Below, piece after piece: positions 1 through 6,748 of a stretch of 35,604 nt of DNA. A program made the translations under genes and the position numbers. Origin of the DNA: JACVRM01 sp046262315 (GTDB taxonomy: Bacteria > Actinomycetota > Thermoleophilia > Gaiellales > Gaiellaceae). The stretch is taken from positions 1 through 35,604 of the forward strand of contig JBHEMZ010000081.1 in NCBI GenBank assembly GCA_046262315.1, given 5' to 3'. Below the pieces are notes generated by a model. The model saw only the letters and a list, made by a program, of their open reading frames with translations. It was not told where the DNA came from and did no database searches. Position 1 is the first letter of the stretch; each line of letters opens with the position of its first letter.

Positions 1-1
1 G

Positions 2-255
2 GCGACGATCGGCGAGGAGCCGGTCCAGGCCGAGCTGCGGCTGCTCGGCGCCCGCAGCTCGCGGCCGCGGGGCGGCTCGTCGAAGCCGAGGAGCAACTCG
101 AGCGTGCGCGCGCATTCTGGCGCTCTGTCGGCGCGACCGCGTACCTCCGCGAGGCGCAGGAGGTGCGCGCTGCGGCCAGCCAACGCCGCCGCGGCGGAGT
201 TCGGACGGGCGTGCCCCGGGCTCGCCGTCGGGCCGCGCTTCGGGGAAAGCACTGA
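2..255 (+). pseudogene. C-terminus of a cyclase/ATPase/TPR regulator, frameshifted and cut by window edge
   Basis: Two overlapping reading frames together give a tail typical of large actinobacterial cyclase/ATPase/TPR proteins. Frame 2 reads GEEPVQAELRLLGAR up to about position 55. Frame 1 then continues LAAAGRLVEAEEQLERARAF and WRSVGATAYLREAQEV to a TGA at 253-255. One missing base around position 55 explains the switch. The 5' part lies outside the window. Whether the indel is a real mutation or an assembly error cannot be told from here. The family call rests on the helical, Ala/Leu/Glu-rich repeat style and the closing phrase, so it is moderate. Confidence 0.5.
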
Positions 256-300
256 CGTTACAGGTCTCGGCGACTTCAGGCGTCGAACGAGCGAGGCGGC

Positions 301-632
301 TTACTCGCGAGCCGCCCCGACGGCGACGAAGGCGAGCCCCTTGTCGCCGGCGTGGAGCTGGCGGGTCGACTCGGGCGCGACGAAGACGAAGAGCCCTGGG
401 CGAAGCTCGACGTCCTCCCCGTCGATGCGAACCTTCCCGCCCCCGCGAAGGGGTACGTAGACCTCCTCCTGGCCATCGCTCGAGTGCTCGTGCTCGTGCT
501 CGGGTCCCGAGCCGCCCGGAGGTAGCTCGACTGATTGATGCTGAACGACTGCACGCCGAGCTTCCGTGCAACCCCCCTGAAGATGCCGTTCTGCAGCTCG
601 ACGGTTTCCTTGTCGACGACCGTGTAGGACAC
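301..632 (-). pseudogene. Cupin-domain protein, broken by a one-base frameshift
   Basis: On the minus strand a GTG at 632, preceded by a good GGAGG, opens with SYTVVDKETVELQNGIFRGV and runs to SFSINQ. The sense then jumps frame and resumes as VELPPGGSGPEHEHEHSSDG, GQEEVYVPLRGGGKVRIDGE and a tail ending AGDKGLAFVAVGAARE before TAA at 301. The HxHxH cluster, the GGGKVRIDGE turn and the late VFVAPESTRQ strand are the usual small-cupin pattern, where the histidines bind a metal. One missing base between CAG and TCGAG (about 529-532) restores a single protein of about 110 residues. Substrate unknown. It is either a recent pseudogene or a sequencing indel. Confidence 0.6.
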
Positions 633-715
633 CGATTCCTCCCTTCGTTCGGGCCGCGCCCATTTTGTCATGTATGCGTGGCCACAAAGCGCGTCGGCTG
701 GCGTACGCTTTTCAG

Positions 716-814
716 GTGCCCGTCTGCGCTCGCTGCCGTAGGGAAAATCCCGAGGACGCACGCTTCTGCCTTCACTGCGGGGCGGCACTCGAGCCGGCGC
801 CTCCGCTTTCCTAA
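716..814 (+). pseudogene. Orphan zinc-ribbon N-terminus of a cyclase-type regulator
   Basis: A 32-codon frame starts at GTG 716 and reads VPVCARCRRENPEDARFCLH followed by CGAALEPAPPLS and TAA. The CxxC-x10-CxxC zinc ribbon with RENPEDARFC is the standard opening of actinobacterial nucleotidyl-cyclase/ATPase/TPR proteins. The frame stops inside the tRNA-Arg-derived repeat (808-846), so the gene looks cut at that junction. No cyclase domain follows here. The nearest one begins at 22879 and lacks a zinc ribbon. Interpretation as a remnant is inference. Confidence 0.6.
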
Positions 815-846
815 ACCGCGTGCGCAAGTTCGACTCTTGCCGGGGC
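808..846 (+). repeat. tRNA-Arg(CCT) 3' half, left copy of a 38-nt direct repeat
   Basis: The stretch folds as the 3' part of a tRNA: anticodon loop TTCCTAA (anticodon CCT at 810-812), ACCGC anticodon-stem strand, T-arm GCAAG-TTCGACT-CTTGC at 824-840, then CGGGGC of the acceptor. The 5' half is absent and the acceptor is shortened by one G. Positions 808-845 match 22742-22779 at 37 of 38 bases in the same orientation. Such 3' tRNA fragments are what site-specific integration at tRNA genes leaves behind, but no integrase gene is visible. Confidence 0.75.
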
Positions 847-856
847 ATCCCGCATG

Positions 857-902
857 TCTCACTCGTAATGAAGGGGTCCCCGGTTCGAGTCCGGACGTCG
901 GC
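857..902 (+). pseudogene. tRNA-Thr(CGT) 3' fragment, degenerate
   Basis: Anticodon loop CTCGTAA (862-868, anticodon CGT), stem strand TGAAG, T-arm CCCGG-TTCGAGT-CCGGA (879-895) and acceptor strand CGTCGGC (896-902) follow the pattern of a tRNA-Thr. The T-stem has one broken pair, the upstream anticodon-stem strand (TCTCA) pairs poorly, and there is no D-arm or 5' acceptor strand. No CCA is encoded. It lies 11 nt after the tRNA-Arg fragment. The rest of 903-1001 holds nothing recognisable. Confidence 0.6.
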
Positions 903-1001
903 TTTCGGGAAACGGCCTGCTACGCGTGCCGGGCGGGACATGGATTCCCGCCCCCGGTCCGCTCGCTGGCTCAGGGCTTGAGCTCGACGTGATCCTCGCC
1001 G

Positions 1002-2204
1002 TCAGCCAGCCTTGAACCGCGCGGCCTCGTCCGAGCCGCCCGTGGCGTCCCCGGCCGTGTAGGAGTGGGCGCCGGCGCCGGCGAGCTGGCCGCCGTCGAC
1101 GATCAGGTACTCCTCGCGGATCGGACGGTCGTCGAACCAGCACTCGAGGATCTCGCGCACGCCGGCGGCGTAGCGGGCCTGGGCCGAGAGGCTCGTCCCC
1201 GAGGTGTGGGGGGTCATGCCATGGTGCGGCATCGTCCGCCAGGGATGATCTTGCGGCGCCGGCTGGGGAAACCAGACATCGCCGGCGTAGCCCGCGAGCT
1301 GGCCGCTCTCGCACGCCCGCGCGACGGCGTCGCGGTCGCAGATCTTCCCGCGCGCGGTGTTGACGAGGTAGGCGCCGCGCTTCATCTGGCCGATCAGGTC
1401 GGCGTCAAAGAGGTGCTCGGTCTCCGGATGCAACGGCGCGTTGATCGTCACCACGTCGCACACGCGGACGAGCGAATCGGCGGCCGGGTGGTAGGTGACG
1501 CCCAGTTCCCGCTCGACGTCGTCCGGAAGAGGGTGCCGATCGGTGTAGTGCAGCCCGACGTCGAACGGCTTCAGCCGGCGCAGCACGGCCGAGCCGATGC
1601 GGCCTGCGCCCACGGTGCCGACCTGCATGCCCTCGAGGTCGTACGACCGCGAGACGCAGTCGGCGATGTTCCAGCCTCCTTCGATGACCCGTTGATGGGC
1701 GGGGAGGTAGTTCCGCACGAGCGCGAGGATCAGCATGACGACGTGCTCGGCGACGCTGATGCTGTTGCAGTAGGTGACTTCGGCGACGGTGAGGCCGCGC
1801 TCGATCGCAGCTTGCAGATCGACGTGGTCGGAGCCGATCCCGGCCGTCACCGCGAGCCTGAGGTTCGGCGCCTTCTCGATGCGATCGGCAGTCAAGTAGG
1901 CGGGCCAGAAGGGCTGCGAGATCACGATCTCGGCTTCGGACAGCTCGCGCTCGAAGACCGAGTCGGGCCCGTCCTTGTCGGAGGTGACGACGAGCCGGTG
2001 CCCGCGCTCCTCGAGGAATCTCCGTAGCCCGAGCTCGCCCGAGACGCTCCCGAGCAGCTCGCCGGGCGTGAAGTCGATGCGCTCGGGAGTCGGAGTGGTC
2101 TGGCCGTCGGGATACCGCTCGATCTTCGGGATGTCGTCTCGCGCGTAGGAGGGCGGATATGCACTCACAGGGTCGTCGTAGAGCACGCAGAGGATGTTCG
2201 CCAT
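1002..2204 (-). CDS. fdh: NAD-dependent formate dehydrogenase
   Basis: This 400-residue protein oxidises formate to CO2 with reduction of NAD+ in the cytosol. It follows the Pseudomonas-type enzyme along its whole length, including the opening MANILCVLYDDPVSAYP and VVTSDKDGPDSVFE. The Rossmann motif GAGRIG is at residues 200-205. Catalytic positions known in the family are all present: Ile123 and Asn147 (YCNS), Arg285 (TARGK), Gln314 and His333 (TPHTSG). It lies downstream of, and in the same direction as, the betaine-homocysteine methyltransferase gene, with 131 bp between them. In this island it is the natural last step for formate released by the formate-THF ligase encoded at 15861-17531, saving NADH from methyl groups. 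Metal- and cofactor-free (D-2-hydroxyacid dehydrogenase superfamily), unlike molybdenum formate dehydrogenases. Confidence 0.97.
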   Translation of the reverse strand: MANILCVLYDDPVSAYPPSYARDDIPKIERYPDGQTTPTPERIDFTPGELLGSVSGELGLRRFLEERGHRLVVTSDKDGPDSVFERELSEAEIVISQPFWPAYLTADRIEKAPNLRLAVTAGIGSDHVDLQAAIERGLTVAEVTYCNSISVAEHVVMLILALVRNYLPAHQRVIEGGWNIADCVSRSYDLEGMQVGTVGAGRIGSAVLRRLKPFDVGLHYTDRHPLPDDVERELGVTYHPAADSLVRVCDVVTINAPLHPETEHLFDADLIGQMKRGAYLVNTARGKICDRDAVARACESGQLAGYAGDVWFPQPAPQDHPWRTMPHHGMTPHTSGTSLSAQARYAAGVREILECWFDDRPIREEYLIVDGGQLAGAGAHSYTAGDATGGSDEAARFKAG

Positions 2205-2284
2205 CGCCTTCTACCCTTTCCTCGAGGTTTTTCGGGTGCGCCATTTTGGCCGCTCGAGGGTCGCCTTCTCAGGAAAGGAAACGA

Positions 2285-2302
2285 GAACCGTTTCACCGGT
2301 TC
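2285..2302. promoter_or_regulatory. Inverted repeat upstream of formate dehydrogenase
   Basis: GAACCG-TTTCAC-CGGTTC is a perfect 6-bp palindrome with a 6-nt spacer, 81 bp upstream of the fdh start and 34 bp past the end of the methyltransferase gene. It could be an operator for fdh or a weak hairpin terminator. It does not match the TTGC-N7-GCAA element of the neighbouring promoters, and it lacks a T-run on either side. Confidence 0.35.
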
Positions 2303-2335
2303 GCTCCCGAGAGGAGGCGCTCACGAGGTGTGTTC

Positions 2336-3391
2336 TCACAGCTTGTCGGCGTACTCACGGTATTCCGGCTTCACGCGCTCGTCAGTGCCGAGGAACGCGT
2401 GCTTCGACATGTCGGGCGAATACCGGCTCGCGGGCGGCGTCCGCCCGAGCCCCTCCGCGACGGCGCGGATGTGGTGCGGCCCGGCGCCGCAACAGACGCC
2501 GAAGTAGTCGACGCCGAGCTCGCGCGCGCGGCGCGCGAAGTCCTCCAGCTCGTAGCGGTTGCACACGAACGGGTCGAGTGCCGTCGGGAAGGGCCGCTCG
2601 CCCGGGATGACGTCGCAGTCGGGGTCGCGGAGGGACTGGAAGCTCGGTTGCTCCTCGGTCGTCCTATAGGGAACCGGCAGTGCCGCGACGTACCCGTCCA
2701 CCTTCGCCCTGATCTTCTCGAGCAGCGGCAGCATCGTCTTCGGCCCACGAATGCAGTTCAGGCCGACGACGTCGGCGCCCGCTTCCTCGAGCCGTTTGCA
2801 CGCATCTTCCGGCGACCACCCATCGCGGGTGTCGGGCTCCTGGTGTATCGCAAGAGTGATCACTGCCGGTAGCCCAGTCTTCTTGATCACCTCGAGGGCG
2901 ACCAAGGCCTCCGCGCCCCACGAGAAGGTCTCGCCGATGATGAAGTCCACGCCTGCCTCGAGGGCCCACGCGACCTGCTCCTCGAACATCTCGCGAATCG
3001 CGTGCCGCGACTCGTCATCGCCCACGAAGACGTTGGTGTTGCAGATGTCCCCGGCGAGCAGGGCGCCCGTGTCGTCCGCGACCTCCTTCGCGATCGTGAG
3101 GGCCTGCCGGTTCATCTGCTCGAGCAGGTGCTCCTTGCCGATCAGCCGCAGCTTCTCGCGATGCGCGTAGTAGGTGAAGGCCTCGACGACGTCGGAGCCG
3201 GCATGAACGAACTCGCGGTGAAGCTGAGCGACGAGCTCCGGATGCTCGAGCACGACTTCGGGCACGAAGGCCCCCGCCTGGAGATACCCGCGCCGCTCGA
3301 GCTCGAAGAGGTAGCCCTCTGCGCAGATGACGGGGCCCACCTCGAGCCGGTCGAGCAGGCCGGGCTTCGTCTCTTTCGCTTTGTAATTCAT
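2336..3391 (-). CDS. Betaine-homocysteine S-methyltransferase-like enzyme
   Basis: Predicted zinc enzyme of 351 residues that moves a methyl group to homocysteine, most likely from glycine betaine, giving methionine and dimethylglycine. It resembles animal BHMT more than the MmuM type: ELERRGYLQAGAFVPEVVLE, FVHAGSDVVEAFTYYA and GVCCGAGPHHIRAVAE are close to BHMT phrases. Zinc ligands are Cys213 (GLNCIRGP), Cys300 and Cys301. Start chosen at ATG 3391 because GGAGG lies 4 nt upstream; a longer upstream extension is not family-like. It is divergent from the methyltransferase fusion at 3495 across a 103-bp promoter region carrying a palindrome. The neighbouring quaternary-amine transporter and sarcosine oxidase support betaine as donor, but another methylated amine or a sulfonium donor remains possible. 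Confidence 0.85.
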   Translation of the reverse strand: MNYKAKETKPGLLDRLEVGPVICAEGYLFELERRGYLQAGAFVPEVVLEHPELVAQLHREFVHAGSDVVEAFTYYAHREKLRLIGKEHLLEQMNRQALTIAKEVADDTGALLAGDICNTNVFVGDDESRHAIREMFEEQVAWALEAGVDFIIGETFSWGAEALVALEVIKKTGLPAVITLAIHQEPDTRDGWSPEDACKRLEEAGADVVGLNCIRGPKTMLPLLEKIRAKVDGYVAALPVPYRTTEEQPSFQSLRDPDCDVIPGERPFPTALDPFVCNRYELEDFARRARELGVDYFGVCCGAGPHHIRAVAEGLGRTPPASRYSPDMSKHAFLGTDERVKPEYREYADKL

Positions 3392-3434
3392 GGCACCTCC
3401 GGACTCGATTTGCTTTTTGGCGGCGTGTCGGCCA

Positions 3435-3462
3435 TCGTTGCACCAGTAGCAACGACAGTTGC
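3435..3462. promoter_or_regulatory. Tripartite GTTGC operator in divergent promoter
   Basis: TCGTTGC-accagta-GCAACGA (3435-3455) is a perfect 7-bp palindrome. The right arm forms a second inverted repeat, GCAAC-gaca-GTTGC (3449-3462). The layout is GTTGC-N7-GCAAC-N4-GTTGC. It sits between the genes at 3391(-) and 3495(+), so a bound regulator could control both. The reverse-complement layout recurs at 5307-5332, and the TTGC-N7-GCAA core recurs at 11521 and 22171. IclR-family binding is inference from two IclR genes nearby. Confidence 0.65.
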
Positions 3463-3494
3463 CGATTATGTTCCCCTGAGCAGCTGGAGGCAAC

Positions 3495-5279
3495 GTGGCA
3501 CTCGTCGGCCCTGCGTCAGTGACCCGGCGCGCCTCACCCGCGTACGACCGCATCGTGCGTCTTCTCGCCGCCGACGCCCCGGTCATCCTTGACGGAGGCA
3601 ACGCAACGGAGCTCGAACGCGAGCAGGCCGGCGAGCTTCGCGATGCCGACCGCGGGCTCTGGGGAACCGGTGCGCTGTACCAAGCTCCGTACGCCGTGCT
3701 CGACGTCCATCGACGCTACGTCGCCGCGGGCTGCGACGTCATCTCGACGAACACATGGGCGATTCTCGCCGCGTCCGAGCTCGAGGCGGGCGGGCTTCCC
3801 GGCCGGTCCGGCCCGACGCATTGGATGGACGTCGCACGGCTCGGGATCAAGCTCGCGCGAACGGCCGTCGAGGAGCGCGGTCGCGCCGACTCCTGCGCGA
3901 TCGCATTCAGCGTCAACGGTGACATCGACAGCGAGCAGCGACTCGGCACGCTCCGCCTGCTCACACGCGTGCTCGAGGACGACCCTGCCGACCTGATCCT
4001 CATGGAGACGATGTCGCTGATCCGAAAGGACCTGACGATGCCCGCGGCTGAGATCGCACTCGAGACGGGCCTGCCCGTCTGGTTGAGCTTCCGCCGCTGT
4101 CGTCACGGAGTCTGCGGAGTCTACGGCCAGCACTGGGGAGGACCTGAGGGTGATCTCTTCGGTCGCGCGGCCCGAGAGTTCGAGAACCTCGGCGTCTCGG
4201 CGCTCCTGATCAACTGCCTCCCGCCCGAGCACGTCGAGGGGATGCTGCCGTGGCTACGGGACTTCACGGATCTCCCACTCGGCGTCTATCCGAATCTCGG
4301 CTACTTCTCCGGCTCGGGCTGGAGGTTCGACGAGCGCGTCGGCCCGAACGAGTATGCCCAGCTCGCGTTGCGCTGGCGGAGCGAGGGCGCGCAGATCGTC
4401 GGCGGCTGTTGCGGCACCTCTCCCGCCCACATCGCAGCGGCTCGGTCGAAGCTCGCCGGCACGGAGCCCGGCCGGCCCCGCAGCTTGCCCGCTCCAGAGC
4501 CATTGCAGCCGGCGGAGACGCCGGCTCACCTGCCCGGGCCGTGGACGGACGAGACAGGAAGCGTGATCTACCCGCTGCCCTTCCCCGAGCTGACCTTCGA
4601 TCCGGACGTCTTCGTACCGACGGTCGGGAGCCTGCTCGTCTGGAAGTACCTGCTGCAGCAGCAGATCGGTTCGGGCAAGGGCTGCCTCGACGTCGGCTGC
4701 GGCAGCGGATTGCTCGCGACCCAGCTCGCCCTGAACGGCGCCCGGCACGTGCACGCGATCGACATCCAGCGAGAGGCGGTGGCGAACACCCTCGCCAATG
4801 CTTTCCGGAGCGGCGTTGCCGACAGGGTTACGGGCGCGGAAGTCGACCTCTATATGTTCGAGCCGAGCGAGCGGTACGACGTCGTCGTCGCGAGCCTGTA
4901 CCAGATACCCGTCGACCCCTTCGAGCAGTTCACCGGCCACCGGCCGCTCGACTATTGGGGCCGAAACCTCGTCGACCACCTGATCGGGCTGCTACCGAAG
5001 CTCCTGGAGGAGGAAGGCCTCGCCTATGTCATGCAACTTTCGATCCTGAGCCAGCTCCAGACGGCCGAGCTCCTGGAGCGGGTCGGGCTGACCGCTCGAG
5101 TCGCCGACGTCGGCTTCTTCCCCTTCACGCCGCTGTTCCAGCGCAACGCAGAGCAAATCCGGCGTGTCGAGCAGCTGTCGGATGCGTTCCATGTCACTCT
5201 CGGGGGTGAGGACGTGATGGCCGCATACGTGCTCGAGATCCGACGTGCCGGCGACAGGGAGGAGGCCCGCAGGCCTTGA
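3495..5279 (+). CDS. Fusion: homocysteine S-methyltransferase + SAM-dependent methyltransferase
   Basis: The 594-residue protein has two enzyme modules. Residues about 15-325 form a homocysteine S-methyltransferase barrel with opening LDGGNATELER and zinc ligands Cys241 (INCLPPEH), Cys305 and Cys306 (VGGCCGTSPAHI). After a Pro-rich linker (about 325-350), residues about 370-590 form a class I SAM methyltransferase with motif I LDVGCGSG at 398-405, acidic Asp423 (HAIDIQ) and a VVASLYQIPVDP loop after strand 4. The GTG start at 3495 has GGAGG 4 nt upstream. It heads the rightward operon with the regulator and transporter genes. The first half could make methionine from a methyl donor. The second could consume SAM, returning homocysteine through the usual SAH cycle. 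Donor and acceptor are unknown. Confidence 0.82.
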   Translation: MALVGPASVTRRASPAYDRIVRLLAADAPVILDGGNATELEREQAGELRDADRGLWGTGALYQAPYAVLDVHRRYVAAGCDVISTNTWAILAASELEAGGLPGRSGPTHWMDVARLGIKLARTAVEERGRADSCAIAFSVNGDIDSEQRLGTLRLLTRVLEDDPADLILMETMSLIRKDLTMPAAEIALETGLPVWLSFRRCRHGVCGVYGQHWGGPEGDLFGRAAREFENLGVSALLINCLPPEHVEGMLPWLRDFTDLPLGVYPNLGYFSGSGWRFDERVGPNEYAQLALRWRSEGAQIVGGCCGTSPAHIAAARSKLAGTEPGRPRSLPAPEPLQPAETPAHLPGPWTDETGSVIYPLPFPELTFDPDVFVPTVGSLLVWKYLLQQQIGSGKGCLDVGCGSGLLATQLALNGARHVHAIDIQREAVANTLANAFRSGVADRVTGAEVDLYMFEPSERYDVVVASLYQIPVDPFEQFTGHRPLDYWGRNLVDHLIGLLPKLLEEEGLAYVMQLSILSQLQTAELLERVGLTARVADVGFFPFTPLFQRNAEQIRRVEQLSDAFHVTLGGEDVMAAYVLEIRRAGDREEARRP

Positions 5280-5306
5280 ATTACCCGGCACGACCCTAGT
5301 AGGGTC

Positions 5307-5332
5307 GCAACGGTGGTTGCTGCGGAAGCAAC
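5307..5332. promoter_or_regulatory. Tripartite GTTGC operator overlapping the IclR start
   Basis: GCAAC-ggtg-GTTGC-tgcggaa-GCAAC is the exact reverse-complement layout of the element at 3435-3462 (half-site, N4, half-site, N7, half-site). It spans the GTG start at 5313, so binding could block initiation of the regulator and the transporter genes behind it. Autoregulation is inference. Confidence 0.6.
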
Positions 5333-6104
5333 AAGCCTGCGGCGCGGAATTGCGATCCTGTTCGCCCTCGAGCAGGCAGACACGGGGGGCGGGGACGGTA
5401 TGGGCGTCTCGCAGATTGCAAAGGTCGTCGGGCGAGAGAAAAGCCAGGTCTCGCGCTCGCTCAAGGTGCTTGCCCAGTACGGGCTCGTCGACCGGGATGC
5501 CGAGTCGCTCGAGTACCGCCTCGGGTGGCGCCTCTTCACCATGGCCGGCCGGGCGGGGGATGCCCAGTTGCTCGCGGCTGCCATGCCCGTTCTGAAAAGA
5601 CTGGTTCGCGGGCTCGACGAGACCGTGCACCTCTCCCTGCTCCAGGGCGCCGAGGTCATGACGATTCTTTCGGAGTCGCCCAATCGGGCGGTGCAGGCCT
5701 CCGGCTGGATCGGCCGGACGGTGCCGGCTTACTGCACGTCGTCAGGACGGGCGCTGCTCTTCGACCACGAGCTGTCGGATCTGCTCGAGCTGCTCGGCGG
5801 CGTCAGGTTCGACTGTCCCGGCCCGAACACGCCCAGCGGCGTCGAGCAGCTCGCGCAGCGAGTCGCGGCCGCTCGCCGCCGCGGCTTCGCGGTCGTCGAC
5901 GAGGAGTTCGAGCTCGGCCTCGTGGCAGCCGGCGCTCCCGTGCGGAACTTCCGCGGCTCGGTCGTCGCCGCATTGAACGTCTCGGGACCGAAGTTTCGCT
6001 TGGCGGACCGACTCGAGGCGGCCGGGCTCGCGGTCAAGACGGCCGCAGACCAAGTCTCCGTCCACCTCGGATGGCCCAGCGTCGAAGGCAGGAAGAGCGC
6101 GTGA
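5313..6104 (+). CDS. IclR-family transcriptional regulator (transporter operon)
   Basis: A 263-residue IclR protein. The N-terminal winged helix-turn-helix covers about residues 8-75, with recognition helix region GREKSQVSRSLKVLAQYGLV. The effector-binding domain follows with AYCTSSGRALL, FAVVDEEFELGLVAAGAPV and VAALNVSGPKFRL, all standard for the family. GTG 5313 is used since no later start keeps the whole helix bundle. It begins 33 nt after the methyltransferase fusion and overlaps the next permease gene by 4 bp (GTGA), so it is co-transcribed with the transporter. It probably senses a betaine-type substrate or a breakdown product. A GTTGC palindrome overlies its start. Confidence 0.93.
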   Translation: MVAAEATSLRRGIAILFALEQADTGGGDGMGVSQIAKVVGREKSQVSRSLKVLAQYGLVDRDAESLEYRLGWRLFTMAGRAGDAQLLAAAMPVLKRLVRGLDETVHLSLLQGAEVMTILSESPNRAVQASGWIGRTVPAYCTSSGRALLFDHELSDLLELLGGVRFDCPGPNTPSGVEQLAQRVAAARRRGFAVVDEEFELGLVAAGAPVRNFRGSVVAALNVSGPKFRLADRLEAAGLAVKTAADQVSVHLGWPSVEGRKSA

Positions 6105-6748
6105 GGGAATTTCTCGACTACCTCGACTATCGGCGCGGGCACATCTTCGACCTTGCGGTCGCCCACGCGAAGATCGTCATGGTCGCAATCCTGATCGCGA
6201 CCGCGATCTCGATCGTCATCGCAGTGCTGACCTATCGCAGGGATCGCCTGGCGGCGATCGTGCTCGGAATACAAGGCGCGTCGCTCACAGTGCCCTCGCT
6301 CGCCCTGTTCGGCCTGCTCATCCCCTTCGTCGGCCTGGGGTACCGGCCCGTGTTGGTCGCGCTCGTGATCTACGCCCTCCTCCCCATCACGCGGAACGCG
6401 ATCACCGGTCTCCGCGGTGTCGACCCGGCGATCATCGAGTCCGCCCAGGGCATGGGGATGGGAAGGCTTCGACGTCTGGTCAGGATCGAGCTCCCGCTGG
6501 CGTGGCCCGTCATTCTGACGGGGATCCGCGTCTCGACGGTCATGACGCTCGGAATCGCCGCGATCGGCGCGTACGTGAACGGGCCGGGCCTGGGTGAGGA
6601 CATCTTCGCGGGCCTGTCACGGATCGGGACGCCCACGGCAGTCCACCTCGCGCTCGGGGGGACCCTCGGAATCGTGGTACTGGCGCTCCTCTTCGACATC
6701 TTCTACCTCGGCGTCATGAAGCTGACGACTCCGAGAGGACTCAGATGA
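6101..6748 (+). CDS. Quaternary-amine (OpuC-type) ABC transporter permease
   Basis: Inner-membrane permease of 215 residues with about five or six transmembrane helices. It carries the binding-protein-dependent transport signature: PSLALFGLLIPFVGLG, the EAA-like loop IIESAQGMGMGRLRRLVRIE and LPLAWPVILTGIRVS. Glycine betaine/choline/carnitine permeases of the OpuCB/OpuCD type share the phrases ALLPITRNAITGL and GAYVNGPGLGE. Start GTG 6101 overlaps the IclR stop as GTGA, and its stop overlaps the ATPase start as ATGA. It presumably pairs with the permease at 7947 as a heterodimer. Confidence 0.92.
   Translation: MREFLDYLDYRRGHIFDLAVAHAKIVMVAILIATAISIVIAVLTYRRDRLAAIVLGIQGASLTVPSLALFGLLIPFVGLGYRPVLVALVIYALLPITRNAITGLRGVDPAIIESAQGMGMGRLRRLVRIELPLAWPVILTGIRVSTVMTLGIAAIGAYVNGPGLGEDIFAGLSRIGTPTAVHLALGGTLGIVVLALLFDIFYLGVMKLTTPRGLR

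Noticed and set aside
276..941. Long minus-strand frame with phrases like PRQESNLRTRFRK
   Set aside because: These phrases are antisense translation of the tRNA-Arg fragment; the same happens at 22645-23526. Not a gene.
859..1314. Minus-strand frame ending PDSNRGPLHYE
   Set aside because: The ending is antisense of the tRNA-Thr fragment and the rest shadows the fdh gene.
1065..2027. Plus-strand frame of 320 codons opposite fdh
   Set aside because: GC-rich antisense shadow; the opposite strand has an unmistakable formate dehydrogenase.
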